Part shown: piece by piece, positions 41,675 to 50,299 of the stretch
Layout: every line of letters begins with the position of its first letter
Numbering within the stretch: position 1 is the first letter of the stretch
Source: JAQVEM01 sp964610315
Lineage (GTDB): Bacteria > Actinomycetota > Humimicrobiia > Humimicrobiales > Humimicrobiaceae
Length of the DNA stretch: 64,000 nt
Direction of reading: 5' to 3'
Assembly: GCA_964610315.1 (NCBI GenBank)
Contig: CAZSVM010000005.1
Location: forward strand, 45,167-109,166
Translations under genes and position numbers: made by a program
Notes under the pieces: model-generated
Seen by the model: the letters and a program-made list of their open reading frames with translations, nothing else
Told to the model about the DNA's origin: nothing
Database searches by the model: none

Positions 41675-42200
41675 AAAAATTTTATCAAACAAAGCATATC
41701 CGATTATTTTTCTGGCAATAATAGTTACCATTTCCGTAGTTCTACTGGTGTTGATTAACAGTGTGACTTCATCCGTTTTAAAAACAAGAAAAGCTGAGGA
41801 GATTACAAATCTTCTTGAAAATATTTTTCCCCAGATGAGCAACTATGAGATTGAAAATGAGATATATGTTATATATCAGGATGGAGAAAAAACCGGTTAT
41901 GCCTTTACAGCCAGCGGCAGCGGATACGGTGGAAATATCGATATTTTGGTGGGAATTGACAGCGGTTTCAAAATTAAGGGAATATCCATACTTTCACAAA
42001 CTGAAACACCCGGCCTGGGTGCCGGAATAACCGAAAGTTCCTTTACCGATCAATTCAAGGGGCTGTCTATCAATGATATTGCCCTTAAGTCCGAGGGTGG
42101 TAAAATAGACGCCATAACCGGGGCCACTATAAGTTCAAGAGCGGTTGTGGATGCCATTCAGAAAAAGATGACCGAAGTAATCAATAGTTTGGAGAAATAG
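41667..42200 (+). CDS. rnfG: Rnf complex subunit G
   Basis: This 177-residue protein has one N-terminal membrane helix and an extracytoplasmic FMN-binding domain. The FMN is attached to the Thr in A-I-T-G-A-T-I-S-S, the site flavinylated by ApbE. Other landmarks are G-Y-G-G-N-I-D-I-L-V-G-I and Q-T-E-T-P-G-L-G. I start at ATG 41667, overlapping rnfD by eight bases with AAGGAA upstream; a TTG at 41643 is in frame but lies deep in rnfD. Confidence 0.95.
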   Translation: MLKKILSNKAYPIIFLAIIVTISVVLLVLINSVTSSVLKTRKAEEITNLLENIFPQMSNYEIENEIYVIYQDGEKTGYAFTASGSGYGGNIDILVGIDSGFKIKGISILSQTETPGLGAGITESSFTDQFKGLSINDIALKSEGGKIDAITGATISSRAVVDAIQKKMTEVINSLEK

Positions 42201-42237
42201 TATATCCTGTGATAGGCCGGAATTGGAAAAGTAGTGA

Positions 42238-42909
42238 ATGATAACAATGAATGATAGCAGTAATAAAAGTGAATATGATTTAAGGAAGGAAGACAGAAAA
42301 AGTTTCTGGAAAGAATTGATAAAGGGGATTATTATATCCAATCCGGTATTTATCCTTACTTTAGGGCTTTGTCCCACCCTGGCCATTACAAATTCAGTCA
42401 CCAATGCTCTGGGAATGAGCGCCGGGGTGATATTTGTTCTGCTTTTTTCGAATGTTATAATTTCAGGTATAAGAAAAGCAACGCCCCTTCTGGTTAGAAT
42501 TCCTGTTTTTATAGTGGTAATAGCTACATTTGTTACTATTTTAAGCCTGGTATTCGAGGCATATTTGCCGCCTCTATATGAATCACTGGGAATTTATCTT
42601 CCTCTTATCGTAGTGAATTGTATTATTCTGGGAAGAGCGGAAGCATTTGCATCTAAAAATCCGGTACTTCTTTCTGCTGCTGATGGTCTGGGAATCGGAT
42701 TAGGTTTTACTATTGCTCTTGTAATAATTTCTTTCCTGAGGGAAATCCTGGGAACCGGAAGTCTTGAAATATTTGGAAAACAGCTTGTTAAATTACCTGG
42801 TGTATCTTCACATCCGCTGATTTTCTTTATTTCTCCTCCAGGGGCTTTTTTGGTTATAGGAGTCCTCCTGGCATTATTCAGATGGACAGGGGTGATAAAA
42901 TGTGAGTAA
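42238..42909 (+). CDS. rnfE: Rnf complex subunit E
   Basis: This 223-residue membrane subunit has about six helices and the family segment N-P-V-F-I-L-T-L-G-L-C-P-T-L-A. That Cys, with its counterpart in RnfA, is thought to bind an iron-sulfur centre inside the membrane. ATG 42238 and ATG 42247 are both possible starts; neither has a strong ribosome site. The stop overlaps the GTG start of rnfA. Confidence 0.95.
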   Translation: MITMNDSSNKSEYDLRKEDRKSFWKELIKGIIISNPVFILTLGLCPTLAITNSVTNALGMSAGVIFVLLFSNVIISGIRKATPLLVRIPVFIVVIATFVTILSLVFEAYLPPLYESLGIYLPLIVVNCIILGRAEAFASKNPVLLSAADGLGIGLGFTIALVIISFLREILGTGSLEIFGKQLVKLPGVSSHPLIFFISPPGAFLVIGVLLALFRWTGVIKCE

Positions 42910-43477
42910 TATTCTAACCATATTTATAGCAATGGTTATAGTTAATAATATGATCCTTGCTAAATTTCTGGGATTGTGTCCTTTTTTCGGAGTGTCCAAG
43001 AAACTATCCAATGCCTTCAGTATGGGTATAGCCGTAACTCTGGTAATGCTTATTGCTTCTGTTTCGACCTCGGTTATATATAATTATATTTTAGTGCCCT
43101 ATGAAGTGCAATTTATGAATATCGTAATATATATACTGGTAATAGCTTCCCTGGTACAGATAGTAGAGTTGATTATTAAAAGAACCAACATAATACTTTA
43201 TAATGCACTGGGAATATATCTGCCCCTGATTACTACCAATTGTGCCGTGCTGGGTATAACACTTATAAATTCAGCGGAAAACTATTCTATTCTGGAAAGT
43301 ACCGTGAGCGCACTGGGAGCGGGTATCGGTTTTACACTGGTACTTATTATTATGTCCGGTATAAGAGAGAAACTGGACCTTGCTGATTCGCCAAAGTCTA
43401 TGAGGGGTCTTCCGGTGGCTTTTTTAACCGCAGCGCTTCTGGCTCTGGCCTTTATAGGGTTTAATGGAATGGTATAA
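42902..43477 (+). CDS. rnfA: Rnf complex subunit A
   Basis: This 191-residue membrane subunit is homologous to RnfE. It has the landmark segment N-N-M-I-L-A-K-F-L-G-L-C-P-F-F-G-V-S and the later P-L-I-T-T-N-C-A-V-L-G. GTG 42902 overlaps the rnfE stop, so the two are coupled. Together they form the inverted pair at the centre of the complex. Confidence 0.96.
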   Translation: MSNILTIFIAMVIVNNMILAKFLGLCPFFGVSKKLSNAFSMGIAVTLVMLIASVSTSVIYNYILVPYEVQFMNIVIYILVIASLVQIVELIIKRTNIILYNALGIYLPLITTNCAVLGITLINSAENYSILESTVSALGAGIGFTLVLIIMSGIREKLDLADSPKSMRGLPVAFLTAALLALAFIGFNGMV

Positions 43478-43524
43478 TAACGGTATGGTTGATAAAATAT
43501 TTTAAGATTTGAGGTTATTTAATT

Positions 43525-44412
43525 ATGAGTACCGGTTTAATTATTATAATTTTGAGCTCCATAGGAATTATATGCGGGATACTGATTTTTATGGTAAACA
43601 GATTTCTTCCCAAGGAGCCCGAGTCACTTAAAAAAGCGGAAGATGTTTCAAAATATCTTCCTGGAGCTAATTGTGGTGCCTGCGGATTTCCGGGATGTTT
43701 TGCTTATGCCCGGGCACTGGCCAAAGATAAGAATACTTTTTTTACCAGTACCTGCGCTACTGTACTGCAGGAACCCGCTATGCTGAAAGGTCTGGAAAAA
43801 GAATTGGATATTAAAATAGATCCTTCCGCAATCAAGAAAAAAGCTGTGGTTCATTGTTACGGCAATTCACCTTTGATTGGTAATTATACCGGAGTCAAAA
43901 CCTGTAATTCTGCATCCAAGCTGATGGGAGGGTATAAGAGTTGTCCTTATGGATGTCTTGGATTGGGGGATTGCGTAGCAGTTTGTCCCAATAATGCCAT
44001 ATCTATCGATAAAGAGATGAATGTAGCGGTAATAGACCCTGACAAGTGTAACGGCTGCGGCATCTGCGTTAATGAATGTCCACGGAATATAATCAAACTG
44101 GTGCCGGCGGATTCCAATATAGTTTATTTGTGTAGCTATCAGCCGATTAGAAATATTCCCGGCAGGGAGAAGTGTGATAAAGGCTGCCTGCACTGTAAAA
44201 AGTGTTTCAGAACATGTGAAAACGGGGCTATAATCTGGGATGAAGAGAAGTCCGTTCCCAATTTTGATTTTTCCAAATGTGATATGTGCGGAAAGTGTAT
44301 CGAAGCCTGTCCGCACGGCAGGCTTATTAAGTTGTCCAACATAAAATTAAAAGAAAAAGAGGGCACCCTGGAGGATGTGGAAAACAATAAAAAGTCAGTA
44401 AAGGTGTCATAA
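43525..44412 (+). CDS. rnfB: Rnf complex subunit B, multi-cluster ferredoxin subunit
   Basis: This 295-residue subunit has one N-terminal helix followed by a four-Cys [4Fe-4S] domain (C-G-A-C-G-F-P-G-C) and several ferredoxin motifs, including C-N-G-C-G-I-C-V-N-E-C-P, C-L-H-C-K-K-C-F-R-T-C and C-D-M-C-G-K-C-I-E-A-C-P. It accepts electrons from reduced ferredoxin. It ends the rnf operon, with the thioesterase gene starting seven bases later. Confidence 0.96.
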   Translation: MSTGLIIIILSSIGIICGILIFMVNRFLPKEPESLKKAEDVSKYLPGANCGACGFPGCFAYARALAKDKNTFFTSTCATVLQEPAMLKGLEKELDIKIDPSAIKKKAVVHCYGNSPLIGNYTGVKTCNSASKLMGGYKSCPYGCLGLGDCVAVCPNNAISIDKEMNVAVIDPDKCNGCGICVNECPRNIIKLVPADSNIVYLCSYQPIRNIPGREKCDKGCLHCKKCFRTCENGAIIWDEEKSVPNFDFSKCDMCGKCIEACPHGRLIKLSNIKLKEKEGTLEDVENNKKSVKVS

Positions 44413-44418
44413 TAGATT

Positions 44419-44838
44419 ATGGATAAAGATTTACTGGAAAAAATTAAGAAAAATGTAGAAGAAGAGCCCTATGCAAAGTTTTTTAATATAAAGATTATAG
44501 AACTTGGTGAAGGCCACTCCATTACCGAGATGAAAGTTTTAAAAAAATATGAAAATTTTTTCTCTATAACTCATGGGGGAGCTATTTTTTCACTGGTAGA
44601 TGTAGCTTTTGGTTCCGCCGCGAATTCTTACGGTACAGTTGCGGTTGCATTGGATGTAAATATAAATTATATACGGCCATCCTTTACCGGAGATATTCTC
44701 AGGGCGGAAGCAAAAGAGGTAAGCAGAGGAAATACCATAGCTACTTATAATATCATTGTAAAAAATAATTTAAATAAAGTTATAGCTTCCAGCCAGGCGG
44801 TAGCCTATTTAAAAAAAGAAAAACTTCCTTTTTTATAA
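44419..44838 (+). CDS. PaaI-type hotdog thioesterase
   Basis: This 139-residue hotdog-fold protein has the PaaI-like core T-H-G-G-A-I-F-S-L-V-D-V-A-F-G, where the Asp is the catalytic residue, and A-L-D-V-N-I-N-Y-I-R-P. It hydrolyses an acyl- or aryl-CoA thioester; the acyl group is not predictable. It starts seven bases after rnfB and is probably on the same transcript. It is convergent with the YhaN-like gene. Confidence 0.9.
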   Translation: MDKDLLEKIKKNVEEEPYAKFFNIKIIELGEGHSITEMKVLKKYENFFSITHGGAIFSLVDVAFGSAANSYGTVAVALDVNINYIRPSFTGDILRAEAKEVSRGNTIATYNIIVKNNLNKVIASSQAVAYLKKEKLPFL

Positions 44839-44885
44839 CTCATTACCCGTTTTAACTCAGAAGATCAAAATAGAGAAGCAGTTAT

Positions 44886-47018
44886 CTATAACTCCAGGCT
44901 CTTATATTTACCGTTTTTAAATTTCTTGCCGGCTTTATCAAATAATCCTTTTATGTGGTCATCCATGGTTAGATAGATTATCTGCCATCCTTTTTTTGCA
45001 ATCTCTACCAGTTTGTCTATAAGAATTCCACGTTTTTCCCAGTCCGAATGCTGAAATGCATCATCCAGAATTAAAAAGAATGAATCTTCTTTTAATAGTT
45101 TTGAAGTGAAGCCGATTCTTAAGGCCAGCATTACCTGTTCCCTGGCTCCGGTACTCAAATCCCTTATATCAAAATTATGGTAAGGATCGGAAATAATCAA
45201 ATTATCTTTATCCATAACAAGACCATCATATCTTTGAGTGATATCTTTTAAGGGACCGGTGACTATTTTTGACTGCAGCCCTTCTCTTATTTTTTGATCT
45301 TCTTCTCTACGCAGCCTGGAAATAACCCGGTGAACAGCCAGTCCGGCAATAATACCAGCAGAAACTTCTTTCAATTCATTTCGGGCTTCTTCTCTTTTTT
45401 TCCGTAAATTTTCAATAAGCTCTTCCCAGCTGATACTGGGATCATCTCCGGTTTTTTGGCAGATTCTATATTTTAAATTTTCAATCTTGTTTTCCTGTTT
45501 TATGATTTCCTCTCCTATATATTGAAGTTCCGATTGTATTTTTTGATGCTTTTCTATGCTATACTCAGCTTCTATTTCCTGGGAGAGATAGTCTTCTTCT
45601 GGTATTCCCAGTTTATATAACTCTTCTTTTTCACTTTCGATCTGACTTTTTATATCCTTATTATTTTGCTTTAACTCCCTGATTACCGTTTCCCAATTCT
45701 GTTCGTCTGTTTCCTCCCCGTAAAAATTTGTTATTTTCCGGTCGATAAGAGAATACTGTTCCTGTAATTCTTTCTTAAGAGCATCAAGCTGATTTTCTAT
45801 AACCATTAGTCTGCTCTTGGATTCTCTTTGTTGGTTTAAGGTTGATTCAAGCAGGGATATATCGGTTAGCATCTTACCGGTCCTGTTTTGGAATTCTTCC
45901 TTAATTTTATTTAATTCTTCATTTTGTCCTGCTTGTTTTGAAAAATTATTCGCTTTTTTGATATAAAAAAGAGCCGATATCAGTAAACCTAGAAAGCAGA
46001 AACATATAGTTCCCAGATATAAAGGTATCAAAGAAGCAGAAATTCTCTGGTAAAAGAAAAATAGTACTGCAGCGGTGATTATTCCGGCAGCGGTAAATAA
46101 ACCGCATAAGGAAGGCAGAAATTTACCAGGCCTTCTGATGAATTTTGATAATAAATCTTTGTATTGGAGCAGTGCACTTTCCAGCCATTTAAAATCTTTA
46201 CTTTCTTCAAATGCAGCTTTATGGTCCTTTTTCAGTTGATGATAGGATCCCTGTTTACTTCTAAATATTGAAATTTCATTCCCTATCTTATCCAATTCCT
46301 CATCGGGAATTTCATCCAGTTTTGACTTCAGCTTTTTAATTCTTTCCGAAATTAAATAGGCAAGATGTTTCTTAGCCCGGTTAAGTTGATCCAGTTTATT
46401 CTGCAGATTTTTTTCCTGCAGCCGGTAAGTTTTTAGTATTCCCTGGGTATATTCGGCTTCTATCTCTTCGAACAGCTTTTCAATGCTGTCCAGTTCGTTC
46501 TTAATATTATTATACTGTTTACCTTCTCCCCGCTGGGAGATTATAATTTGATTATTATCGATTTCTGCAGACTTTACTGTTTTGGTAATATTATTATCAC
46601 TGTCAATTTTATCCAGGATATTTATACCGGATAGCACTTCCTTTACTAATGATTTACTTATACCTTCGTCATTTTCAATCCCGGCTTCTCCGCCTTTTAC
46701 TACCAGTAGTTTTGCCATGGATACAGGAAGGCCTTTCTCACTTCTTTCCCAGTAGTCTTCCAGTTTTTTTGAGGAGAGGGGAGTAAAATCGATGGTCTGT
46801 TTTTCCAATCCCCTGATAGTAACTTTTCCTTCTCCTCCCGCCCTCAGGTAACTCCAGCGGCTGATATTCTTAAACAGGGAGCGGATAATGAATTCAGTAA
46901 AAAAAGTTTTACCTTTCTCGTTTTTACTGTATATAATATTGAATATGCCAAACTGAGCTTTAAAGTTTTTTATTGGCCCCAGGTCTTTTACCGATATTTT
47001 ATCGATGACAATTCCCAT
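44886..47018 (-). CDS. YhaN-like SMC/SbcC-type ATPase with membrane hairpin
   Basis: This 710-residue protein has an N-terminal ATPase half (Walker A N-E-K-G-K-T near 33-38), long coiled coils (about 165-270 and 365-560), a C-terminal half with signature D-L-S-T-G-A-R-E-Q and Walker B F-L-I-L-D-D-A. Two hydrophobic helices (about 300-355) interrupt the coiled coil. That layout matches Bacillus YhaN and differs from SbcC. It works with the nuclease encoded upstream on the same strand and probably binds DNA ends at the membrane. The usual first Gly of Walker A is Tyr/Ser here, a variation to note. Confidence 0.85.
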   Translation of the reverse strand: MGIVIDKISVKDLGPIKNFKAQFGIFNIIYSKNEKGKTFFTEFIIRSLFKNISRWSYLRAGGEGKVTIRGLEKQTIDFTPLSSKKLEDYWERSEKGLPVSMAKLLVVKGGEAGIENDEGISKSLVKEVLSGINILDKIDSDNNITKTVKSAEIDNNQIIISQRGEGKQYNNIKNELDSIEKLFEEIEAEYTQGILKTYRLQEKNLQNKLDQLNRAKKHLAYLISERIKKLKSKLDEIPDEELDKIGNEISIFRSKQGSYHQLKKDHKAAFEESKDFKWLESALLQYKDLLSKFIRRPGKFLPSLCGLFTAAGIITAAVLFFFYQRISASLIPLYLGTICFCFLGLLISALFYIKKANNFSKQAGQNEELNKIKEEFQNRTGKMLTDISLLESTLNQQRESKSRLMVIENQLDALKKELQEQYSLIDRKITNFYGEETDEQNWETVIRELKQNNKDIKSQIESEKEELYKLGIPEEDYLSQEIEAEYSIEKHQKIQSELQYIGEEIIKQENKIENLKYRICQKTGDDPSISWEELIENLRKKREEARNELKEVSAGIIAGLAVHRVISRLRREEDQKIREGLQSKIVTGPLKDITQRYDGLVMDKDNLIISDPYHNFDIRDLSTGAREQVMLALRIGFTSKLLKEDSFFLILDDAFQHSDWEKRGILIDKLVEIAKKGWQIIYLTMDDHIKGLFDKAGKKFKNGKYKSLEL

Positions 47019-47049
47019 ATAGGCTCCTGATTACTCCAGTAATTTATAA

Positions 47050-48108
47050 TTATTCTTTTAAAATTATGTGAAGAGCTTTTTCTAATATGTCTTCTTTAGA
47101 AGTAATTTGGTTATCCCATTCAAGCTTTTCAATTTCATCTTTCAAATTTTCCACAATAGCTATTCTTTCCGGGTCATCAAATACCAGTGCTTCGGTTAGA
47201 TCAGGCTCCTCATAATTATAAAAAGTAAAATCCTTAAGCGCTTTTTTAATTATTTCGTAAAGCTTTTTTTTATCGGATGTATAACCTCTAATTTTAAGGC
47301 GAATTCTTGCTTTCGGTATTTCGTTTTTATTTATGCTCCATTTGTTGATCATTTTCTGTATGCTTTTTTCCATGTATTCGAATTCACCGGCAGTAGGCAG
47401 TGAGATTAAGGTTTCATTAAAAAACAGGTAATCGGTGTCGATCAGTCTGTCGGTTATTCCCAGAGTACCGGTATTTAAAACCAGGAAACTTCTTTTACCG
47501 GTTTCATTTATATCCAGTCCGCAGGGTGATCCGGGGTAATAGACTTTACCCAGGTTTATTTTCCTGTGTATATGGCCCAGAATAATTCTGGCAGGGTTAT
47601 AATACTGGATATCGTTTCTGGTAATAGGCATATAGATACCGGGTTCGTAGGGATTAAGATTGCTTAGACCTGCCGTATAATCACCATGTCCTATTAAAAT
47701 CCATATTTTGGGCAGGTTTTGGTTATACTCCGCTATAATTTCTCCCATAAATTTAGCCGGCAGGTAAGGTATAAAAAAGAAAGCAGACTCCCCGCCCAGT
47801 GTCGTAATTTCGGGTTTGTCGAAAACTTTTACATTGGAGGAGGTAAAATACTGCTGCTTGATAGAGGGGTCATGGTTTCCGGGGATTATATAAAATTTTA
47901 TATGATTATCGGTATATTTTTTGTTTTTGCAAAATTTGTCGAACTGGGAATAATTTTGGCTTTCTGCATTAAATAAATCGCCTGCTATAATCAATGTATC
48001 TATATTTTCGGAAAGCATTTTATCCAGGATATCCGATAATGCATTCCATCTTTCGGGGGATTCTTCTGTTGTTTCTAAATGTACGTCTGCTGTAATTGCT
48101 ATTTTCAC
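47050..48108 (-). CDS. YhaO/SbcD-like metallophosphoesterase (DNA nuclease)
   Basis: This 352-residue protein starts with a calcineurin-like phosphoesterase domain. The metal ligands are D-V-H-L, A-G-D-L-F, G-N-H-D and G-H-G-D followed by G-H-I-H. The remainder is an Mre11-type capping region. Paired with the SMC-like gene 31 bases downstream on the minus strand it should form a Mre11-Rad50-like or YhaO-YhaN complex for processing DNA ends. A 248-base gap with a tandem repeat separates it from the divergent methyltransferase gene. Confidence 0.9.
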   Translation of the reverse strand: MKIAITADVHLETTEESPERWNALSDILDKMLSENIDTLIIAGDLFNAESQNYSQFDKFCKNKKYTDNHIKFYIIPGNHDPSIKQQYFTSSNVKVFDKPEITTLGGESAFFFIPYLPAKFMGEIIAEYNQNLPKIWILIGHGDYTAGLSNLNPYEPGIYMPITRNDIQYYNPARIILGHIHRKINLGKVYYPGSPCGLDINETGKRSFLVLNTGTLGITDRLIDTDYLFFNETLISLPTAGEFEYMEKSIQKMINKWSINKNEIPKARIRLKIRGYTSDKKKLYEIIKKALKDFTFYNYEEPDLTEALVFDDPERIAIVENLKDEIEKLEWDNQITSKEDILEKALHIILKE

Positions 48109-48252
48109 TTCTAATACCTTAAATTATATATGATACTTTTTATATGGCGTTTTTATCCGGAGGCTGGTTACTTTCAATTAATTTATTTATATATAATTAT
48201 ATACAATAATATACTTTAATTTGCGATTTAGTCCAAATATTTTTGTTTTTTT

Positions 48253-48274
48253 AAAGTGACTCTAAAGTGACTCT
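48253..48274. repeat. Tandem repeat AAAGTGACTCT x2
   Basis: Two perfect, directly adjacent copies (48253-48263 and 48264-48274) lie in the divergent gap between the YhaO-like and methyltransferase genes. A one-turn direct repeat could be a regulator site; it could equally be replication slippage. Confidence 0.7.
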
Positions 48275-48356
48275 GCGGTATAGGTTAATTTTATCTGGTG
48301 TGATATTATAAAATGCTGAAGTATGGTAATAATAAAGACTTAAATGGTGGTTTTAG

Positions 48357-49115
48357 GTGAAAGAGAAGAATTTTAATCTGGCTCCGGAATTTTATGATTT
48401 ACAGGTTAACTGGGATCGAAGATTAGATAAGGAAAAAGATTTTTTCATAGATATATTTAATAAAAATAATATCGGGAGTGTACTTGATATAGGCTGTGGA
48501 ACCGGGCACCATGCCCAGTTTTTTTCCGTTTATGCGAAAAAAGTAGTTGCTATCGATCCTTCGGAAGAATCAATAGAATATGCCAGAAAAAATGTGATAA
48601 AATCTCCTAACATTACTTTGATCAGGGAAGGATTCGAAGGACTGGATAAAATTCCCTACGGACCTTTTGACCTTATAACCAGTCTGGGAAATACTCTGCC
48701 CATTCTGGGTAACCGGAGGAAGGTTAAACTGGCTCTTAAGAAAATAAAAGGCAAACTGGCGGAAAATGGTACGGCCATAATCCAATTCCTGAACTTTAAT
48801 TCCGGTATTATGGAAAAAAACAGATTTTACAGCCCGAAAATATTTAAGAAAGATAATAAAAGCTATATTTTTATTAAGCATTTTCAATACGGAAAAGTCA
48901 AAACCAGGGTCGATTTTATAATCAGCGTAATTTACAGGGATAAAATAGAGGATTTTTTTGTAAATTCTTCCAATCTCTGCACTTTAAAAGTAAACCTGTT
49001 CCTGAAAATGGCTAAAAATTCAGGTTTTAAGAGAATCGAACTTTTGGGAACCGGAGGAAAGGAAATATTTGACCCTAAAAAACATATAAGTCTTTATGCC
49101 TTAATGCGCAGATAA
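48357..49115 (+). CDS. Class I SAM-dependent methyltransferase
   Basis: This 252-residue methyltransferase has SAM motif I V-L-D-I-G-C-G-T-G-H-H-A (about 41-52), motif II V-A-I-D-P-S and a motif near D-L-I-T-S-L-G-N-T-L. The C-terminal part lacks features that reveal the substrate. It starts with GTG 48357, seven bases after GGTGG. Its neighbour is nikR, but no metabolic link is visible. Confidence 0.88.
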   Translation: MKEKNFNLAPEFYDLQVNWDRRLDKEKDFFIDIFNKNNIGSVLDIGCGTGHHAQFFSVYAKKVVAIDPSEESIEYARKNVIKSPNITLIREGFEGLDKIPYGPFDLITSLGNTLPILGNRRKVKLALKKIKGKLAENGTAIIQFLNFNSGIMEKNRFYSPKIFKKDNKSYIFIKHFQYGKVKTRVDFIISVIYRDKIEDFFVNSSNLCTLKVNLFLKMAKNSGFKRIELLGTGGKEIFDPKKHISLYALMRR

Positions 49116-49181
49116 AAATTACTATAAGGTTATTTGTACATATCCGTATGATTTTTTTAAGTCAGAGAAAAAGGAAACAAA

Positions 49182-49601
49182 ATGGATATATTGAAAAGAT
49201 TCGGGGTATCTATAGAAGAAAAATTGCTACGGAAATTTGATCATTATGTTAAAAGCAGGGGATATAAAAACCGTTCTGAAGCTTTAAGAGACCTGATAAG
49301 GAAAGAGCTGGTGGATAACCAGTGGACGGATGGAGTAAATGAAGAAGTAGCAGGAGCTATAATTATTGTTTATAACCACCATCAGAAAGAGTTGGTGGAT
49401 AACATTATAAAAATTCAGCATAATTATCACCGGCTTATAATATCCAGCCAGCACATTCATCTGGATCATAAGACCTGCCTGGAAGTGATTGTAGTAAAGG
49501 GTATGATTACTGATTTGTTTAAGCTTGAAAACAAGCTCAAGGTGATAAAAGGGGTAAAACATACGATGCTGGCAAAATCGACATTAGGCAGGGACATTTA
49601 A
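49182..49601 (+). CDS. nikR: Nickel-responsive regulator NikR
   Basis: This 139-residue protein has an N-terminal ribbon-helix-helix DNA-binding domain (R-F-G-V-S-I then N-R-S-E-A-L-R-D-L-I-R) and a C-terminal ACT-like nickel domain. The square-planar nickel ligands are visible as H in H-N-Y-H-R-L, H-I-H, and C in K-T-C-L-E-V. It represses nickel uptake genes when nickel is bound. No nickel transporter or nickel enzyme lies in this window, so its targets are elsewhere. It is convergent with nth, one base between the stops. Confidence 0.94.
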   Translation: MDILKRFGVSIEEKLLRKFDHYVKSRGYKNRSEALRDLIRKELVDNQWTDGVNEEVAGAIIIVYNHHQKELVDNIIKIQHNYHRLIISSQHIHLDHKTCLEVIVVKGMITDLFKLENKLKVIKGVKHTMLAKSTLGRDI

Positions 49602-49602
49602 A

Positions 49603-50295
49603 TCAGGCATTTTCCTGGCCATATCTACAGTATTTAAGCAGTCTGCATATGGGACATTTTGGATTTTTGGCCAGGCATATGGTTCTTCCCAGTGCTATTA
49701 TCTGGTGTGAATATATGCTCCAGCTGTTTTGGGGAATTATTTTCATAAGATCGAATTCAATTTTTACCGGGTCCGAGTTAATGGTCAATCCCAGCCGGTG
49801 GGAGATTCTCTTTACGTGGGTATCTACTATTAGGGCCTGCCTGTCGAAGATGTTTGACAGTACAACGTTGGCGGTTTTTCTCCCTACCCCGTAAAGTGAA
49901 GTCAGATCATCGATATTATCGGGCATTTTGCCCTTAAATCTGGTAATGATATCCTTTGAACAATTAATTATACTTTTGGCCTTGTTTTTGTAAAAACCGG
50001 TTGATTTTATATCCTCCTGGAGTTCAATTATATCTGCACCGGCAAAATCTTTGGGACCTTTATATTTTTTAAAGAGTGCAGGTGTTACTTTGTTTACCAG
50101 CTTATCTGTACTCTGGGCTGAGAGAATAGTAGCAATAAGTAACTGGAAGGCATTTTTATGTTTCAGTGAAGTGGAAACCGTTTCCGGGTATTCCTGGTTT
50201 AAAATATCCAGTATTTTATTTATATTTTTTACCGCTGGTTCATATATGGCTGTATAGGCAGTATTTTCTTTTTTATGGTTTCTTTTACCGTTCAT
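49603..50295 (-). CDS. nth: Endonuclease III
   Basis: This 230-residue HhH DNA glycosylase/AP lyase has a helix-hairpin-helix with Lys (L-Y-G-V-G-R-K-T-A), catalytic Asp in V-D-T-H-V-K-R and a C-terminal [4Fe-4S] motif C-x6-C-x2-C-x5-C (C-L-A-K-N-P-K-C-P-I-C). It removes oxidised pyrimidines, fitting the oxidative-stress theme. A slightly long charged N-terminus precedes the domain. It is the last of three minus-strand repair genes: DUF763, polX, nth. Confidence 0.95.
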   Translation of the reverse strand: MNGKRNHKKENTAYTAIYEPAVKNINKILDILNQEYPETVSTSLKHKNAFQLLIATILSAQSTDKLVNKVTPALFKKYKGPKDFAGADIIELQEDIKSTGFYKNKAKSIINCSKDIITRFKGKMPDNIDDLTSLYGVGRKTANVVLSNIFDRQALIVDTHVKRISHRLGLTINSDPVKIEFDLMKIIPQNSWSIYSHQIIALGRTICLAKNPKCPICRLLKYCRYGQENA

Positions 50296-50299
50296 AATC

